From the NCBI GenBank assembly GCA_017528085.1, contig JAFXPH010000002.1, positions 271,071 through 335,070 of the forward strand: a DNA stretch of 64,000 nt, read 5' to 3'. A model generated the notes under the pieces. It searched no databases. It was given only the letters and a program-made list of their open reading frames with translations, and was not told the origin of the DNA. Made by a program: the position numbers and the translations under genes. This DNA comes from Clostridia bacterium. Its GTDB lineage: Bacteria > Bacillota > Clostridia > TANB77 > CAG-508. Shown here one piece after another: positions 14,044-22,330 of this stretch (the stretch's first letter is position 1; each line of letters opens with the position of its first letter).

Positions 14044-16257
14044 TTAATAATCAATTGTACTTAATAATTCTAAAGAATTCATGTCATATACATTTATTAT
14101 ATTACTATTTGGTTCAATCTTATAATATTTATCTCCTATGTATATAGTTCTTGATGTATCAAACATTCTTCCATCATTTTTAAGAATTCCTTTTTGTGAT
14201 ACACCTCTTTGAGCATCTACATTAAATACTATTGATCCATTTAATTCTCTTGTATCTGAATCATCCCATGAGTAACTTGTTATAGGAATAACTAGAATTC
14301 CTTTTTCCTTACTTAATAATACAGCTTTATGATTATATTCTCCTTCTGAAGAAGTAGAGCTATCACCTATTATTAATTTATTTACTTCAATCGGATTACT
14401 CATATCAGATATGTCAAAGTAACTAATCTTAAGTCCTGTTCTAGTATATCCACCATGTCCGTTATCTCCAACATCCTCACCAATACCAATAATATGATTT
14501 TCATCATATAGTTGCATGTAATTACTTACACCAGGTATTTCTAATTTTCCAACTATCTTTGGATCTCTTGGATCTGATAAATCCATTGTAAGAAGTGGAT
14601 CTATTGCTTCAAATGTTACTACGAATCCACGAGCTCCCATAAATCTTACTGAGTAGATTTTTTCGCCCTCTTCAAATCCTTCAATCTTTCCTATTGTTTC
14701 TAAGTTTTTATCTAGAATATATAAGTTATTATTTGTTTCAGATGAATAATTCATTTTGTTTCTTGATTCAATATATCTTGTTGTTGCAACTCTTAGGTTT
14801 CCATTATACTCATCTAATGAGAATTGATTTAATACTTGTCCAGGTACACTTCCGTTTGCTTCTACTTTAATATTCATACCATCTACACTAATTCTATAGA
14901 AAGAAGTTGTACTTGTATCATGAGGTATTGATTCATCAACTTTTTCTTCTTCTCCTTTTATAGCTCCATCTAGATAATAGAATCTATATCTACCTGTATA
15001 ATTTGTTTTCCATAAGTAAAGATTATCTGTACTCATGTATATGCTATTTGTGTTGAATCCATAGATTGACTCAACTTTCATTTCTTCGTTTGGTTTATCT
15101 AAATTGATAACACCTATATTTGTGTAACTTGTTGAATCAGGATTTTCTATGTAGTAAATATCATTTACTTCTTTACTTAACACTCCTTCTGCTTTTACTT
15201 CATCTTCCCATGTTGGTAAGTAAATAGTTCTATTTGTATAATAGCTATATGAAGGTTCATTTGTTAAGAAGTATACATTACCATCTATCATTCTACTTGA
15301 TACATAGTATCCTGACATACCAACAGCTCTTTCTAGTTTTAGTTCCCCATTTTCTATGTTATATACTTCTACTATTGTTCTGTCTTGATTTCTTGCATAT
15401 CCTCTATCTATAACAAATTTTTCATCTTCTTCATTTTCTTCATTTGTTTCATTTTTAACCCTATAGTCATAATCTTCATATAAATCAAAATAGTATTCAG
15501 ATCTATCTGATATTAATACAATTTTTCCTTTATATAAGAACATTCCAAGTGGACGATCACTTGTTGTTCTATTGTTTCTATCAAATGTCTTCTCTACTAC
15601 TACTTTTTGAGTATCTACATCAATTACATTGAACTCACCTTCTGACACATTTAAAACATAAATATATTTTCCATCTGTTTTTATTATATCTTCTTCATCT
15701 ACATCTTCTACTTGTACGTTAGTTCTTGAATAGTCTGAACTTGAGTTTGTTCCAACTGCTTGAGTAGTTTCTGCAGTTGCAACAGTTGCAGATTTTGGTA
15801 CTGCATCCATAGTTGCCATATCCGCACTTTCTAATATCATGTCACTCCATCTACTTGCTGAATTTAATTTTTCTTTACTTATTGCTAAAAGTTCTTCTTC
15901 TCCTGAGAACTTTTTAATTTTATCAACATCACCTGAAGCTGTTTGAATTGGTTCATCAGGTTTATCTGGATCTTCTGGTTCATCTACTACAGTTGTATTT
16001 GTAGTATTTGCTGAAGCAAGTCTTCTAGATTGGAATCCTGTGATACTTTCAAAGCATGATATTACTAACAAACATGCTGCAACTCCAACTAATAGCCATG
16101 TTGATATATTTCTCTTTGGTCTTTGATTATTTGCCATTGGTTCTTCTGTATTATTCTCCATAGTTTCATTCTCCTTTCTAATCTTTTCCTTTAGATTCAT
16201 TTTTAATTCTTCAGAAACTTTTATTTCATCAAATGTATCTTTATATTTACCATTCAT
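14044..16257 (-). CDS. Membrane-anchored beta-propeller protein, likely anti-sigma partner
   Basis: 737 residues from the preferred ATG at 16257, which has GGAGG 8 bases upstream. A cytosolic N-terminus of about 50 residues is followed by a membrane helix (STWLLVGVAACLLVISCF, near 53-70), a linker with Pro/Asp repeats, then a large extracellular beta-propeller of the PF09826 type: repeated DV...Y.YVLN, YFLTNEPSYSYY, LYLWKTNYTGRYRFYY, NHIIGIGEDVGDNG. The gene overlaps the end of the sigma-factor gene by 11 bp, the standard arrangement for a sigma / anti-sigma pair. That the cytosolic N-terminus holds the sigma factor is inference from this layout. The external ligand is unknown. Confidence 0.82.
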   Translation of the reverse strand: MNGKYKDTFDEIKVSEELKMNLKEKIRKENETMENNTEEPMANNQRPKRNISTWLLVGVAACLLVISCFESITGFQSRRLASANTTNTTVVDEPEDPDKPDEPIQTASGDVDKIKKFSGEEELLAISKEKLNSASRWSDMILESADMATMDAVPKSATVATAETTQAVGTNSSSDYSRTNVQVEDVDEEDIIKTDGKYIYVLNVSEGEFNVIDVDTQKVVVEKTFDRNNRTTSDRPLGMFLYKGKIVLISDRSEYYFDLYEDYDYRVKNETNEENEEDEKFVIDRGYARNQDRTIVEVYNIENGELKLERAVGMSGYYVSSRMIDGNVYFLTNEPSYSYYTNRTIYLPTWEDEVKAEGVLSKEVNDIYYIENPDSTSYTNIGVINLDKPNEEMKVESIYGFNTNSIYMSTDNLYLWKTNYTGRYRFYYLDGAIKGEEEKVDESIPHDTSTTSFYRISVDGMNIKVEANGSVPGQVLNQFSLDEYNGNLRVATTRYIESRNKMNYSSETNNNLYILDKNLETIGKIEGFEEGEKIYSVRFMGARGFVVTFEAIDPLLTMDLSDPRDPKIVGKLEIPGVSNYMQLYDENHIIGIGEDVGDNGHGGYTRTGLKISYFDISDMSNPIEVNKLIIGDSSTSSEGEYNHKAVLLSKEKGILVIPITSYSWDDSDTRELNGSIVFNVDAQRGVSQKGILKNDGRMFDTSRTIYIGDKYYKIEPNSNIINVYDMNSLELLSTIDY

Positions 16258-16729
16258 TTTCATCACCTCCCAAGGCTTTTCTTAATATATCTCTAGCTCT
16301 TGAAAGCCAAGTCTTTATTGTAGATTCATTTGTATCTAGCATTTCTGCTATTTCTGATATTTTCATATCTTCGTAGTAGAATAAGTGTATTACTGTTCTA
16401 TATTTTTCATCTAATTTTTGAACTTCTTCAAAGATTTCATGATGTTCTTCTGTTTCAAATTTAATGTCTTCAGGAAGTTCTTCTATATTGTTCCATTTAG
16501 ACATAAGTTCAGTTTTAGAACAATTTATAGTAACTTTAATAAGCCAATTTTTTAGATGACTTTCAGATTCTATCTTATTTATATTTCTATTAAGCCTGAT
16601 AAATACTTCTTGATATACATCATCTGCTATATCTTTTTTACCGACTCTAGATACAGCAAGTCTGTAGACCATATTAGAATATTTATCAATAGCATAATTA
16701 ATATCTATGTTACTTTTGGTCGTCTGCAT
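16247..16729 (-). CDS. ECF RNA polymerase sigma factor
   Basis: 160 residues. Sigma region 2 (YSNMVYRLAVSRVGKKDIADDVYQEVFIRLNR, near 16-47) and region 4.2 with a helix-turn-helix (MKISEIAEMLDTNESTIKTWLSRARDILRKAL near 118-149) are complete; there is no region 3, as expected for ECF factors. Its promoter has an ECF-like -35 (TGAAAC), which suggests autoregulation. It is translationally coupled to the membrane beta-propeller protein downstream. Confidence 0.92.
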   Translation of the reverse strand: MQTTKSNIDINYAIDKYSNMVYRLAVSRVGKKDIADDVYQEVFIRLNRNINKIESESHLKNWLIKVTINCSKTELMSKWNNIEELPEDIKFETEEHHEIFEEVQKLDEKYRTVIHLFYYEDMKISEIAEMLDTNESTIKTWLSRARDILRKALGGDENEW

Positions 16730-16757
16730 AATACTTTATACCCTCCTACTATATATA

Positions 16758-16785
16758 ATACTCTATAGAACTTCAAAAAGTTTCA
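16758..16785 (-). promoter_or_regulatory. ECF-type promoter of the sigma / beta-propeller operon
   Basis: TGAAAC (16780-16785) followed by TTTTT, with GAGTAT (16758-16763) 16 bp downstream. TGAAACTTTTT is repeated exactly before the second sigma operon (25893-25921). Confidence 0.6.
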
Positions 16786-16829
16786 AAAGTAACATAAATT
16801 TTATATACTTTATAAAAACTTAATATAAA

Positions 16830-16853
16830 AAGGTCTAGCTTTTGCTAGACCTT
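16830..16853 (-). terminator. Terminator of the polymerase / YolD-like operon
   Basis: AAGGTCTAGC / GCTAGACCTT arms with a TTTT loop, then T-rich sequence on the minus strand. It overlaps the stop codon by 2 bp. Confidence 0.85.
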
Positions 16854-17163
16854 AAACTATTTCAATTTCTAATATATCTACAAAATATATTTTCCTATCT
16901 TCAAATTTTAAGTATTTCCTTATTGGATTTATTTTTAAAACATTACCTTCAAAGTCGTGATATTTTCTATTTTGATAATATAAAAGTTTTACATATGTAT
17001 TTTCTTCAATTCTAGAAAGTACCTCTGATATCTTTTCACATTCCTCTTCAGATAGCTCAATTCTATCAATGTATTCTTCTTCTTTTTCCATAAGTGCTTC
17101 TCTTAATCCAGTTAATGCATCAAATGGTAAAAATTGTTTTGCTCTATTTTCTCTCGTTATCAT
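16852..17163 (-). CDS. YolD-like protein, partner of the Y-family polymerase
   Basis: 103 residues. The start RENRAKQFLPFDALTGLREALMEKE is typical of the YolD-like family (PF08863), which nearly always lies beside UvrX/YqjW-type Y-family polymerases in Firmicutes and is thought to play a UmuD-like accessory role. The start codon overlaps the end of the polymerase gene by 4 bp, so the two are translationally coupled. It lies in the same LexA-controlled transcript. Confidence 0.85.
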   Translation of the reverse strand: MITRENRAKQFLPFDALTGLREALMEKEEEYIDRIELSEEECEKISEVLSRIEENTYVKLLYYQNRKYHDFEGNVLKINPIRKYLKFEDRKIYFVDILEIEIV

Positions 17164-18413
17164 CCTTTATGACCTCCTACTAATGTATTTCTTAATTTTG
17201 CAGTTGCACCCTCTTCAAAGTTCATACCTCTTAGAATACTATTTTTTCCATTTTGAACTTTAATTAAGTTAATAGTCTCTTCTAACTTTCTTTCTCTTTC
17301 TTCTTTTTCAACATCATAAAACATGTTCATTTGAATAAATTCTTCTTCACCAACGTCTAAAAATCCAACTCCAAGTCTTCTTATCATTACATTCCTATCT
17401 GTAGTTTGATCATATAAATCTAAGAAACATTCTAATAATAATTGATAAGAATTAGTAAACTTTTCTAATTTTTTTCTTCCACCAGTTGCGCCTCTTTGGT
17501 CTTTAGAATAACCCACATAAAGATAAATTGTATCAGTAACAAGTTTCTTTTGAGTGAGTGTTAGACTTCCATTTTCTACCATTTCTTTTAAAACAACTCT
17601 TGCCTTTTCAAATGGATAGTCTTCAAATAGTACTTGGGTATTAGATACTGAATTAGACTTTGGTTTATACTTTTTAATATCTGCTATAGTACAGTTTTCT
17701 CTGCCCCAAGCGTGATCTATTAAAAGTTCTGCGTTAATACCAAATTGCTTATATAATCTTTTTTCATCTGTATGAGCAATATCATACATATCAAATATAT
17801 ACATTCTTCTTAATCTATTTTCTATTCCTCTTCCAATTTGCCAAAAGTCAGATAATGGCTTATGGTGCCACAGTTTTTCTTGATATAGTTTTTCATTTAA
17901 AAATCCAATATTACTTGGTGAATGCTTAGCCACAATGTCCATGGCAATTTTAGCTAAGTATAGGTTTGTCCCAATTCCCGCAGTTGCAGTTAGTCCATAT
18001 GTGTTGTAAATATCATCTAATATCATTTTTGCCATTTCCAAAGGAGTCTTATTATATAAATGTAAGTAATGAGTTATATCTAAAAAAGCTTCATCAACAG
18101 AATAAACATGTATATCTTCTTTAGATACATACTTTAAATAAATCTCATAAATATTTGCTGAGTATTCAATATACTTGTTCATTCTTGGTTCTGCTACAAT
18201 GTATTTAATACCTGGCGGTATTTGATACACTCTACATCTATTTTTAACTCCTAACATTTTCATTTTAGGAGTTATTGCTAAACATATTGTTCCTTTTCCT
18301 CTTGATGAATCTGCTACAACTAAGTTAGTAGTAAAAGGATCAAGTCCACGTTCTACACATTCTACAGAAGCATAGAATGTTTTTAAATCTATACATAAAT
18401 ACACATAACTCAT
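17160..18413 (-). CDS. Y-family translesion DNA polymerase (UmuC/DinB type)
   Basis: Error-prone polymerase that copies past DNA lesions. 417 residues. The catalytic palm shows CIDLKTFYASVECVERGLDP near 6-25 and YSVDEAFLDIT near 102, giving the usual acidic residues; helix-hairpin-helix IGTNLYLAKIAMDI near 145 and a little-finger domain follow. It is of the UvrX/YqjW subgroup, as the adjacent YolD-like gene confirms. Two SOS-type operators flank the promoter, so damage induction is likely. lexA and recA are outside the window. Confidence 0.92.
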   Translation of the reverse strand: MSYVYLCIDLKTFYASVECVERGLDPFTTNLVVADSSRGKGTICLAITPKMKMLGVKNRCRVYQIPPGIKYIVAEPRMNKYIEYSANIYEIYLKYVSKEDIHVYSVDEAFLDITHYLHLYNKTPLEMAKMILDDIYNTYGLTATAGIGTNLYLAKIAMDIVAKHSPSNIGFLNEKLYQEKLWHHKPLSDFWQIGRGIENRLRRMYIFDMYDIAHTDEKRLYKQFGINAELLIDHAWGRENCTIADIKKYKPKSNSVSNTQVLFEDYPFEKARVVLKEMVENGSLTLTQKKLVTDTIYLYVGYSKDQRGATGGRKKLEKFTNSYQLLLECFLDLYDQTTDRNVMIRRLGVGFLDVGEEEFIQMNMFYDVEKEERERKLEETINLIKVQNGKNSILRGMNFEEGATAKLRNTLVGGHKG

Positions 18414-18434
18414 ACTATACCTTCTTCAAATCAA

Positions 18435-18448
18435 CAAACATTTGTTTT
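18435..18448 (-). promoter_or_regulatory. Second, weaker LexA-like box
   Basis: CAAACATTTGTTTT on the plus strand matches the Bacillus-type LexA consensus (CGAACRNRYGTTYG) at about 11 of 14 positions. It lies just downstream of the -10 box. Confidence 0.5.
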
Positions 18449-18456
18449 ATGGTTTT

Positions 18457-18485
18457 AGTATAACACTTAAATTTATATTTGTAAA
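18457..18485 (-). promoter_or_regulatory. Promoter of the SOS polymerase operon
   Basis: TTTACA (18480-18485) and TATACT (18457-18462), spacer 17 bp. A LexA-type box overlaps the -35 and another follows the -10. Confidence 0.7.
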
Positions 18486-18495
18486 CACTTGTTTG
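18482..18495 (-). promoter_or_regulatory. LexA (SOS) box
   Basis: CAAACAAGTGTTTA on the minus strand fits CGAACRNRYGTTYG at 12 of 14 positions and overlaps the -35 element of the polymerase promoter. Confidence 0.7.
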
Positions 18496-18511
18496 GTGTT
18501 TTGTAAAAAAA

Positions 18512-18536
18512 TAATCTAGCTTATCTAGCTAGATTA
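18512..18536 (-). terminator. Terminator of the 20136-18545 operon
   Basis: TAATCTAGC / GCTAGATTA arms, 7-base loop, then a T-rich stretch on the minus strand. Confidence 0.7.
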
Positions 18537-18544
18537 CTTCTTTC

Positions 18545-18811
18545 CTATATTTCAACAATCATTACTGGTCTTATTTGATAGATTTTTTTATAGTACAAAT
18601 CTTTAAATTCTTCAGGAACTTCTTCAGAACTTCCTTCATAAACAACATTTTTATTTTCGTCTATAATTTTTAAATCTACTAATCTAATATCTCTTATTCT
18701 TAAGTTAATCTTTGAATTTGTTGCTGGCAAAACTGGCTCTTCTATTTGTTTTTCTTCTTCCATTTCTTCATCTACTTCTGCCATTAATTCATCAATTTCG
18801 TCTTCTTCCAT
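18545..18811 (-). CDS. Small acidic hypothetical protein
   Basis: 88 residues, not recognised. The first 25 residues are almost all Glu/Asp/Met, then a compact beta-rich part (INLRIRDIRLVDLKIIDENKNVVYEG) ends with IRPVMIVEI. There is no membrane segment. It follows the 18820-20136 gene by 8 bases with a good ribosome site (AGGAG), so it is the second gene of that operon and may be its partner or antidote; that is inference from position only. Confidence 0.7.
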   Translation of the reverse strand: MEEDEIDELMAEVDEEMEEEKQIEEPVLPATNSKINLRIRDIRLVDLKIIDENKNVVYEGSSEEVPEEFKDLYYKKIYQIRPVMIVEI

Positions 18812-18819
18812 TTTATCTC

Positions 18820-20136
18820 CTATCTTGCATCATCATCTTCATGTAAATGATTATCTATTTTTCTTCCCATTTTTTCACTTAGTTTATCATAGTCGTAGTA
18901 TCTAGGGTTTAGTATAACCTTTTTATCTCTTTTATTTACATACCCAATTACATACTTTGTATCTACATAGAAATTTGCTTTTCCATTTAGCCCTTGAAGT
19001 CCTGATTGACTAAAGTCTATCTTTTTATCTTTTGGTTTTGGCTGTACGATTTCTTTTAATTTTCTATCTTCAATAGGTCTATCTATAACTACTATAGCAT
19101 CTCTTCCTATTTCTCCGCCAAATCCTCTATGATATAAAATAATATCTCTTATACTAAATTCTTGATATGTTGTAGAAGTTAAATCATTTTGCATCATACC
19201 AAATCCTTGCTTTAGAATTGAATCTGCTTGATCTAGTGCTTGTGTTCCATGGAATAAATACATGTGTTTTTTCTTGTCATGATCTACAAAGTTTTCTAAG
19301 TCTTTCTTTAAGTCTGGATTACTTAAAAATGATTCTACTTTCTTTTCATCTGAAATATCTCTTAAAACTCTACTCATCATAACGCCATTTTCTCTTGCTT
19401 TTGCAATATCTGAGTAAGTATTAAAATATTTTATTAAATCAACAATTTGTTCATCTTTTATTGGCTCTGGTTTTGGTTCTTCTTGAGTTGGACTATCAAA
19501 CTCATCATCTTCCCAGCCATCGTCATCCCAAACAATATCATCATCTTCTATTGGAATAATAACTGGTCCGCTGTCTTCATCATAGTCTCGCTCTTCCGTA
19601 TCTTCCCAGTCTTCCCAATCTTCATCTGAAAAAGAAATTCCGCTATCTTCTTTTTCTTCTCTTTCATCTCCACATTCTTCATAGATTCTGTCGATATTAT
19701 TTCTTATATAAGTGGTTTTATCAACTAAATACTTTCTAAAGTCATCAGTTAAAAATCCGAAGAATAAAGATATGTGCTCTACATCTTCTGGACTTGCATC
19801 TTTTACTTTATTTTCTAAATAAGTTTTAAGAGCATTTTCATCTTTATAAAAAGCTGCATCAAATCCTTCAAATAATTCCTTATCTTCTTCATCCATATGT
19901 ATCATATTTCTTAAAACTTCATCTAAATCATATTTATCCTCTGGATCAAACTCTATTCCTCTATTTTCGGCAACTTTTACAACTATTTTCTTTAAGAAAG
20001 CATGAGTTACTCTAACTAATTCATCATCATTAAATAAAGATTGTATAATACCTTCTTCTGTATATGCTGATATATAGTTAAATATTTCATCATCTTCAGT
20101 TCTAAAATATTCTTTTTCTTCTTCAGTTAATTTCAT
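18820..20136 (-). CDS. Hypothetical protein with a possible ADP-ribosyltransferase-like C-terminus
   Basis: 438 residues, cytoplasmic. Residues 1-160 are helical, 165-240 a very acidic low-complexity linker (DEDWEDWEDTEERDYDED). The C-terminal part (about 305-420) has YLFHGTQALDQADSILKQGF, then TSTTYQEFSIRDIILYHRGF and IVVIDRP, and near the end YVIGYV. An early HGT followed by IL..GF is the opening signature of the PARP/KptA/ART fold, so an NAD-using or RNA-phosphotransferase-like activity is possible. The third catalytic residue cannot be placed with confidence and no partner gene settles the question. Codon use is native. It is the first gene of a two-gene operon. Confidence 0.55.
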   Translation of the reverse strand: MKLTEEEKEYFRTEDDEIFNYISAYTEEGIIQSLFNDDELVRVTHAFLKKIVVKVAENRGIEFDPEDKYDLDEVLRNMIHMDEEDKELFEGFDAAFYKDENALKTYLENKVKDASPEDVEHISLFFGFLTDDFRKYLVDKTTYIRNNIDRIYEECGDEREEKEDSGISFSDEDWEDWEDTEERDYDEDSGPVIIPIEDDDIVWDDDGWEDDEFDSPTQEEPKPEPIKDEQIVDLIKYFNTYSDIAKARENGVMMSRVLRDISDEKKVESFLSNPDLKKDLENFVDHDKKKHMYLFHGTQALDQADSILKQGFGMMQNDLTSTTYQEFSIRDIILYHRGFGGEIGRDAIVVIDRPIEDRKLKEIVQPKPKDKKIDFSQSGLQGLNGKANFYVDTKYVIGYVNKRDKKVILNPRYYDYDKLSEKMGRKIDNHLHEDDDAR

Positions 20137-20199
20137 ATGTACTCCTCATATATAAAACTAATTTAGTTATACCATAAAGCTAAAAAAAAATAAATACTC

Positions 20200-20228
20200 T
20201 TTACAAATAGCCTAAGCCGCTTTATAAT
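20200..20228 (+). promoter_or_regulatory. Promoter of the 20276 stand-alone gene
   Basis: TTTACA (20200-20205) and TATAAT (20223-20228), spacer 17 bp. As at 12973, ATGCAA occurs at the predicted transcription start (20236). Confidence 0.75.
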
Positions 20229-20275
20229 ATTCTCTATGCAACAAGATACACATATACTTAAGGAAGGAGGTTTGA

Positions 20276-20854
20276 ATGAGTTTGCAATTAGGACATATCG
20301 AGAGGCGAATTAAATTCTTAATTCGACACAATCCCGAGGACCTTAGAGCACTCTACGTTGCAACAAGAAATGATCTAGACTATATCAATTTTCTCGTCCA
20401 AGCAAGACAGGATGAAGAAAAATGGTCAGATCCATATTCTCTTGGACCAAGAGTTGTAGCCTATAATTTTGTGCATTCCTACGCACGATACATGCTTTCA
20501 GATATGGTTCGTGAAGTAGTTGAGTCCAAAATTATTAGAAAGGATACGACTTATCAAGAATTGGCATCCATAAGTGATATGGTAGATGAAAAATGGCTTA
20601 AAGCCAGACGCGAAGAAGAACCAAGAAACAAGAGGTTCAAATTCGTGTATTTCTACAGAATGATCACTGCCCTTCTTGAGAAATATCCTGAGGGATCATC
20701 AAAGCCATCTTATAGAGAACTTGAAAAGAATGTTAAAGAGTACAAAAAGGCATGCCTTGAGCATTTCCCTTCTAAGTACATCATTCGTGTCCTTTATTTG
20801 GATGAAACTGCTGATCTTAAAAGGGTCGTATGGGCGCTTTCAAGGAGTTTCTAA
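20276..20854 (+). CDS. Orphan protein, paralog A of an adjacent pair
   Basis: 192 residues, all-helical by appearance, no signal or membrane segment, family not recognised. It is a divergent paralog of the next gene: DTTYQELASI and NKRFKFVYFYRMITALLEKYPE align with GTTFTYLAHI and DRKLKFLYIYPMMCAALVDCHPE in paralog B, and both end in a VV..(L/V)SR motif. AAGGAGG lies 7 bases before the ATG. Codon use is intermediate: more GC than native genes, with CGA, CGC, CGT, AGG and AGA but no CGG. It has its own promoter and the terminator 20888-20912. Confidence 0.72.
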   Translation: MSLQLGHIERRIKFLIRHNPEDLRALYVATRNDLDYINFLVQARQDEEKWSDPYSLGPRVVAYNFVHSYARYMLSDMVREVVESKIIRKDTTYQELASISDMVDEKWLKARREEEPRNKRFKFVYFYRMITALLEKYPEGSSKPSYRELEKNVKEYKKACLEHFPSKYIIRVLYLDETADLKRVVWALSRSF

Positions 20855-20887
20855 ATGATAATTCAACAAGCTACATTTAACCACTAA

Positions 20888-20912
20888 GGTCGCGGGCGTT
20901 TAGCTCGCGGCC
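20888..20912 (+). terminator. Terminator of the 20276 gene
   Basis: GC-rich arms GGTCGCGGGC / GCTCGCGGCC, 5-base loop, then TTTTATTT. Much more GC-rich than terminators of the native genes. Confidence 0.88.
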
Positions 20913-20927
20913 TTTTATTTACATAAA

Positions 20928-20956
20928 TTGACTTTTATGTTAATTTGTTCTATAAT
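20928..20956 (+). promoter_or_regulatory. Promoter of the 21004 stand-alone gene
   Basis: TTGACT (20928-20933) and TATAAT (20951-20956), spacer 17 bp; shares TTTATGTTAATTT with the promoter at 12950-12978. Confidence 0.78.
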
Positions 20957-21003
20957 GTAAGTAGGCGTTTCTTAACGACTTTATACAATAGGAGGGATTT
21001 TTT

Positions 21004-21591
21004 ATGAACGCTACATTACTTAAACGGATTGCGCATTTAATGCGCGCAGACAAATCTGGTCGCCTTCTGGTGAAAATGCACGACGCTCTGTTCTCTGAGC
21101 ATTTGTACGGAGAATTTCGGGCAGAAGCATGCTTCACTGCTGATGACGCCATGTTTGCCTTGGATGATGCCCTGTGTGATTTAGAGGAAGCTCTTGATTA
21201 CGACTATGAGCTCATCCGCTCCACTCTTCGCGACGTGGTAAACAGTCTTGCAGAATCTGCACTCGTGAACAAGGGCACTACCTTCACGTACCTGGCACAC
21301 ATCTATCCCATCTTCGGAAGAAGTAAGATTAACAAGATGTATGCTGAGGACCCCGATGATAGGAAGCTCAAGTTCCTGTACATCTATCCTATGATGTGCG
21401 CAGCACTCGTTGACTGTCACCCCGAAAGTGAAACGGAGGAATCTCGGAAGAAAGTCTATCGGGTTTACAAGGAGCTGGTTGCTTTAAGCAAGAGGCCGTC
21501 CAAGTTTCTGAAGAGAGTCTTAAACTCCGAGTACTCCATGGCACCTATCGACGAAGACGTAGTAATTCGGGAGGTATCCCGCACGATCTAA
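21004..21591 (+). CDS. Orphan protein, paralog B of an adjacent pair
   Basis: 195 residues, soluble and helical, not recognised. The C-terminal two thirds align with the 20276 protein over KGTTFTYLAHI, RKLKFLYIYPMM and the closing IREVSRTI. The N-terminal third is unrelated or too divergent to align. AGGAGGG precedes the ATG. Codon use is strongly atypical for this window: GAC, CTC, AAG and CTG are common and CGG encodes arginine five times. The two paralogs have separate promoters and terminators and differ in GC content, so they may have arrived or diverged separately. Confidence 0.72.
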   Translation: MNATLLKRIAHLMRADKSGRLLVKMHDALFSEHLYGEFRAEACFTADDAMFALDDALCDLEEALDYDYELIRSTLRDVVNSLAESALVNKGTTFTYLAHIYPIFGRSKINKMYAEDPDDRKLKFLYIYPMMCAALVDCHPESETEESRKKVYRVYKELVALSKRPSKFLKRVLNSEYSMAPIDEDVVIREVSRTI

Positions 21592-21620
21592 TCGATCAAG
21601 TTCCAAAAAATCCAAATGGG

Positions 21621-21645
21621 AAGCCCAGTGCAATGCACTGGGCTT
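21621..21645. terminator. Terminator after the 21004 gene
   Basis: AAGCCCAGTGC / GCACTGGGCTT arms with a 3-base loop, then TTTTCC and T-rich DNA. May also serve the converging HAD gene. Confidence 0.88.
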
Positions 21646-21663
21646 TTCCTATTTTTATTTATT

Positions 21664-22311
21664 TTAAATATTTCCTCTTTCAATTTGATAAATAGCTTCA
21701 GTTATTTCATTAATACTATTTGCAAAATAACTTGATTCTATTTGATTAGAATATCTATATCTTGCATGTAAAAATGGTACTAATGCATCTCTTGCAGCAT
21801 CTCTATCTAACTCTTTGGCTCCAACATAGATAACATGTGCTACATTATTATTTTGTCTTAATCTCATAATTGCCTGTGTTTTATCTAAGTTATAATCTGC
21901 AATTCCAATATAATCTTCAAAATAGTCAAGTGTTTTAGTTAAATTAATAAAAGATTTAACATATTTTTCAGAGTTTTGAGAAATAATACCAAGTTTATAT
22001 CTTGATGATAAATCTTTAAGTATTGGTTTTACACCATTAAATACTTTAACTCCCTTTCCTGTATCTAATAACTTTTGAACAGTCGCCATTATTTGGCCAT
22101 AAATTTTAATAGCATCTGATCTTTTAAATTCAGGTAGAAGAAGTTCTAATTTTTGTTCAATTGGAAGACCAAATGATTGATTAACAGCATCTATTGTTAT
22201 CTCTTCCTTACCATAATTTTTAAGTATTAGATTAGTTACAGTTAAAATAGCTTGTGATGTATCCCAAAGTGATCCATCTAAGTCAAATATTACCATCGTA
22301 GTTTTATCCAT
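21664..22311 (-). CDS. HAD family hydrolase, phosphoglycolate-phosphatase-like
   Basis: 215 residues. Motif I FDLDGSLWDTSQAIL near 9-23 gives the catalytic Asp pair; a helical cap follows; motif II is LGIISQNS near 115; the late acidic motif appears as IYVGAKELDRDAARD near 165. The family removes phosphate from small substrates; the substrate cannot be predicted. It follows the MFS gene by 19 bases on the same strand and could be co-transcribed with it. Native codon use. Confidence 0.82.
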   Translation of the reverse strand: MDKTTMVIFDLDGSLWDTSQAILTVTNLILKNYGKEEITIDAVNQSFGLPIEQKLELLLPEFKRSDAIKIYGQIMATVQKLLDTGKGVKVFNGVKPILKDLSSRYKLGIISQNSEKYVKSFINLTKTLDYFEDYIGIADYNLDKTQAIMRLRQNNNVAHVIYVGAKELDRDAARDALVPFLHARYRYSNQIESSYFANSINEITEAIYQIERGNI

Positions 22312-22330
22312 AATATTTTCCTCCTAATAA

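Noticed and set aside
20276..21591. Toxin-antitoxin pair
   Set aside because: The two genes are paralogs with separate promoters and terminators, not a coupled toxin and antitoxin.
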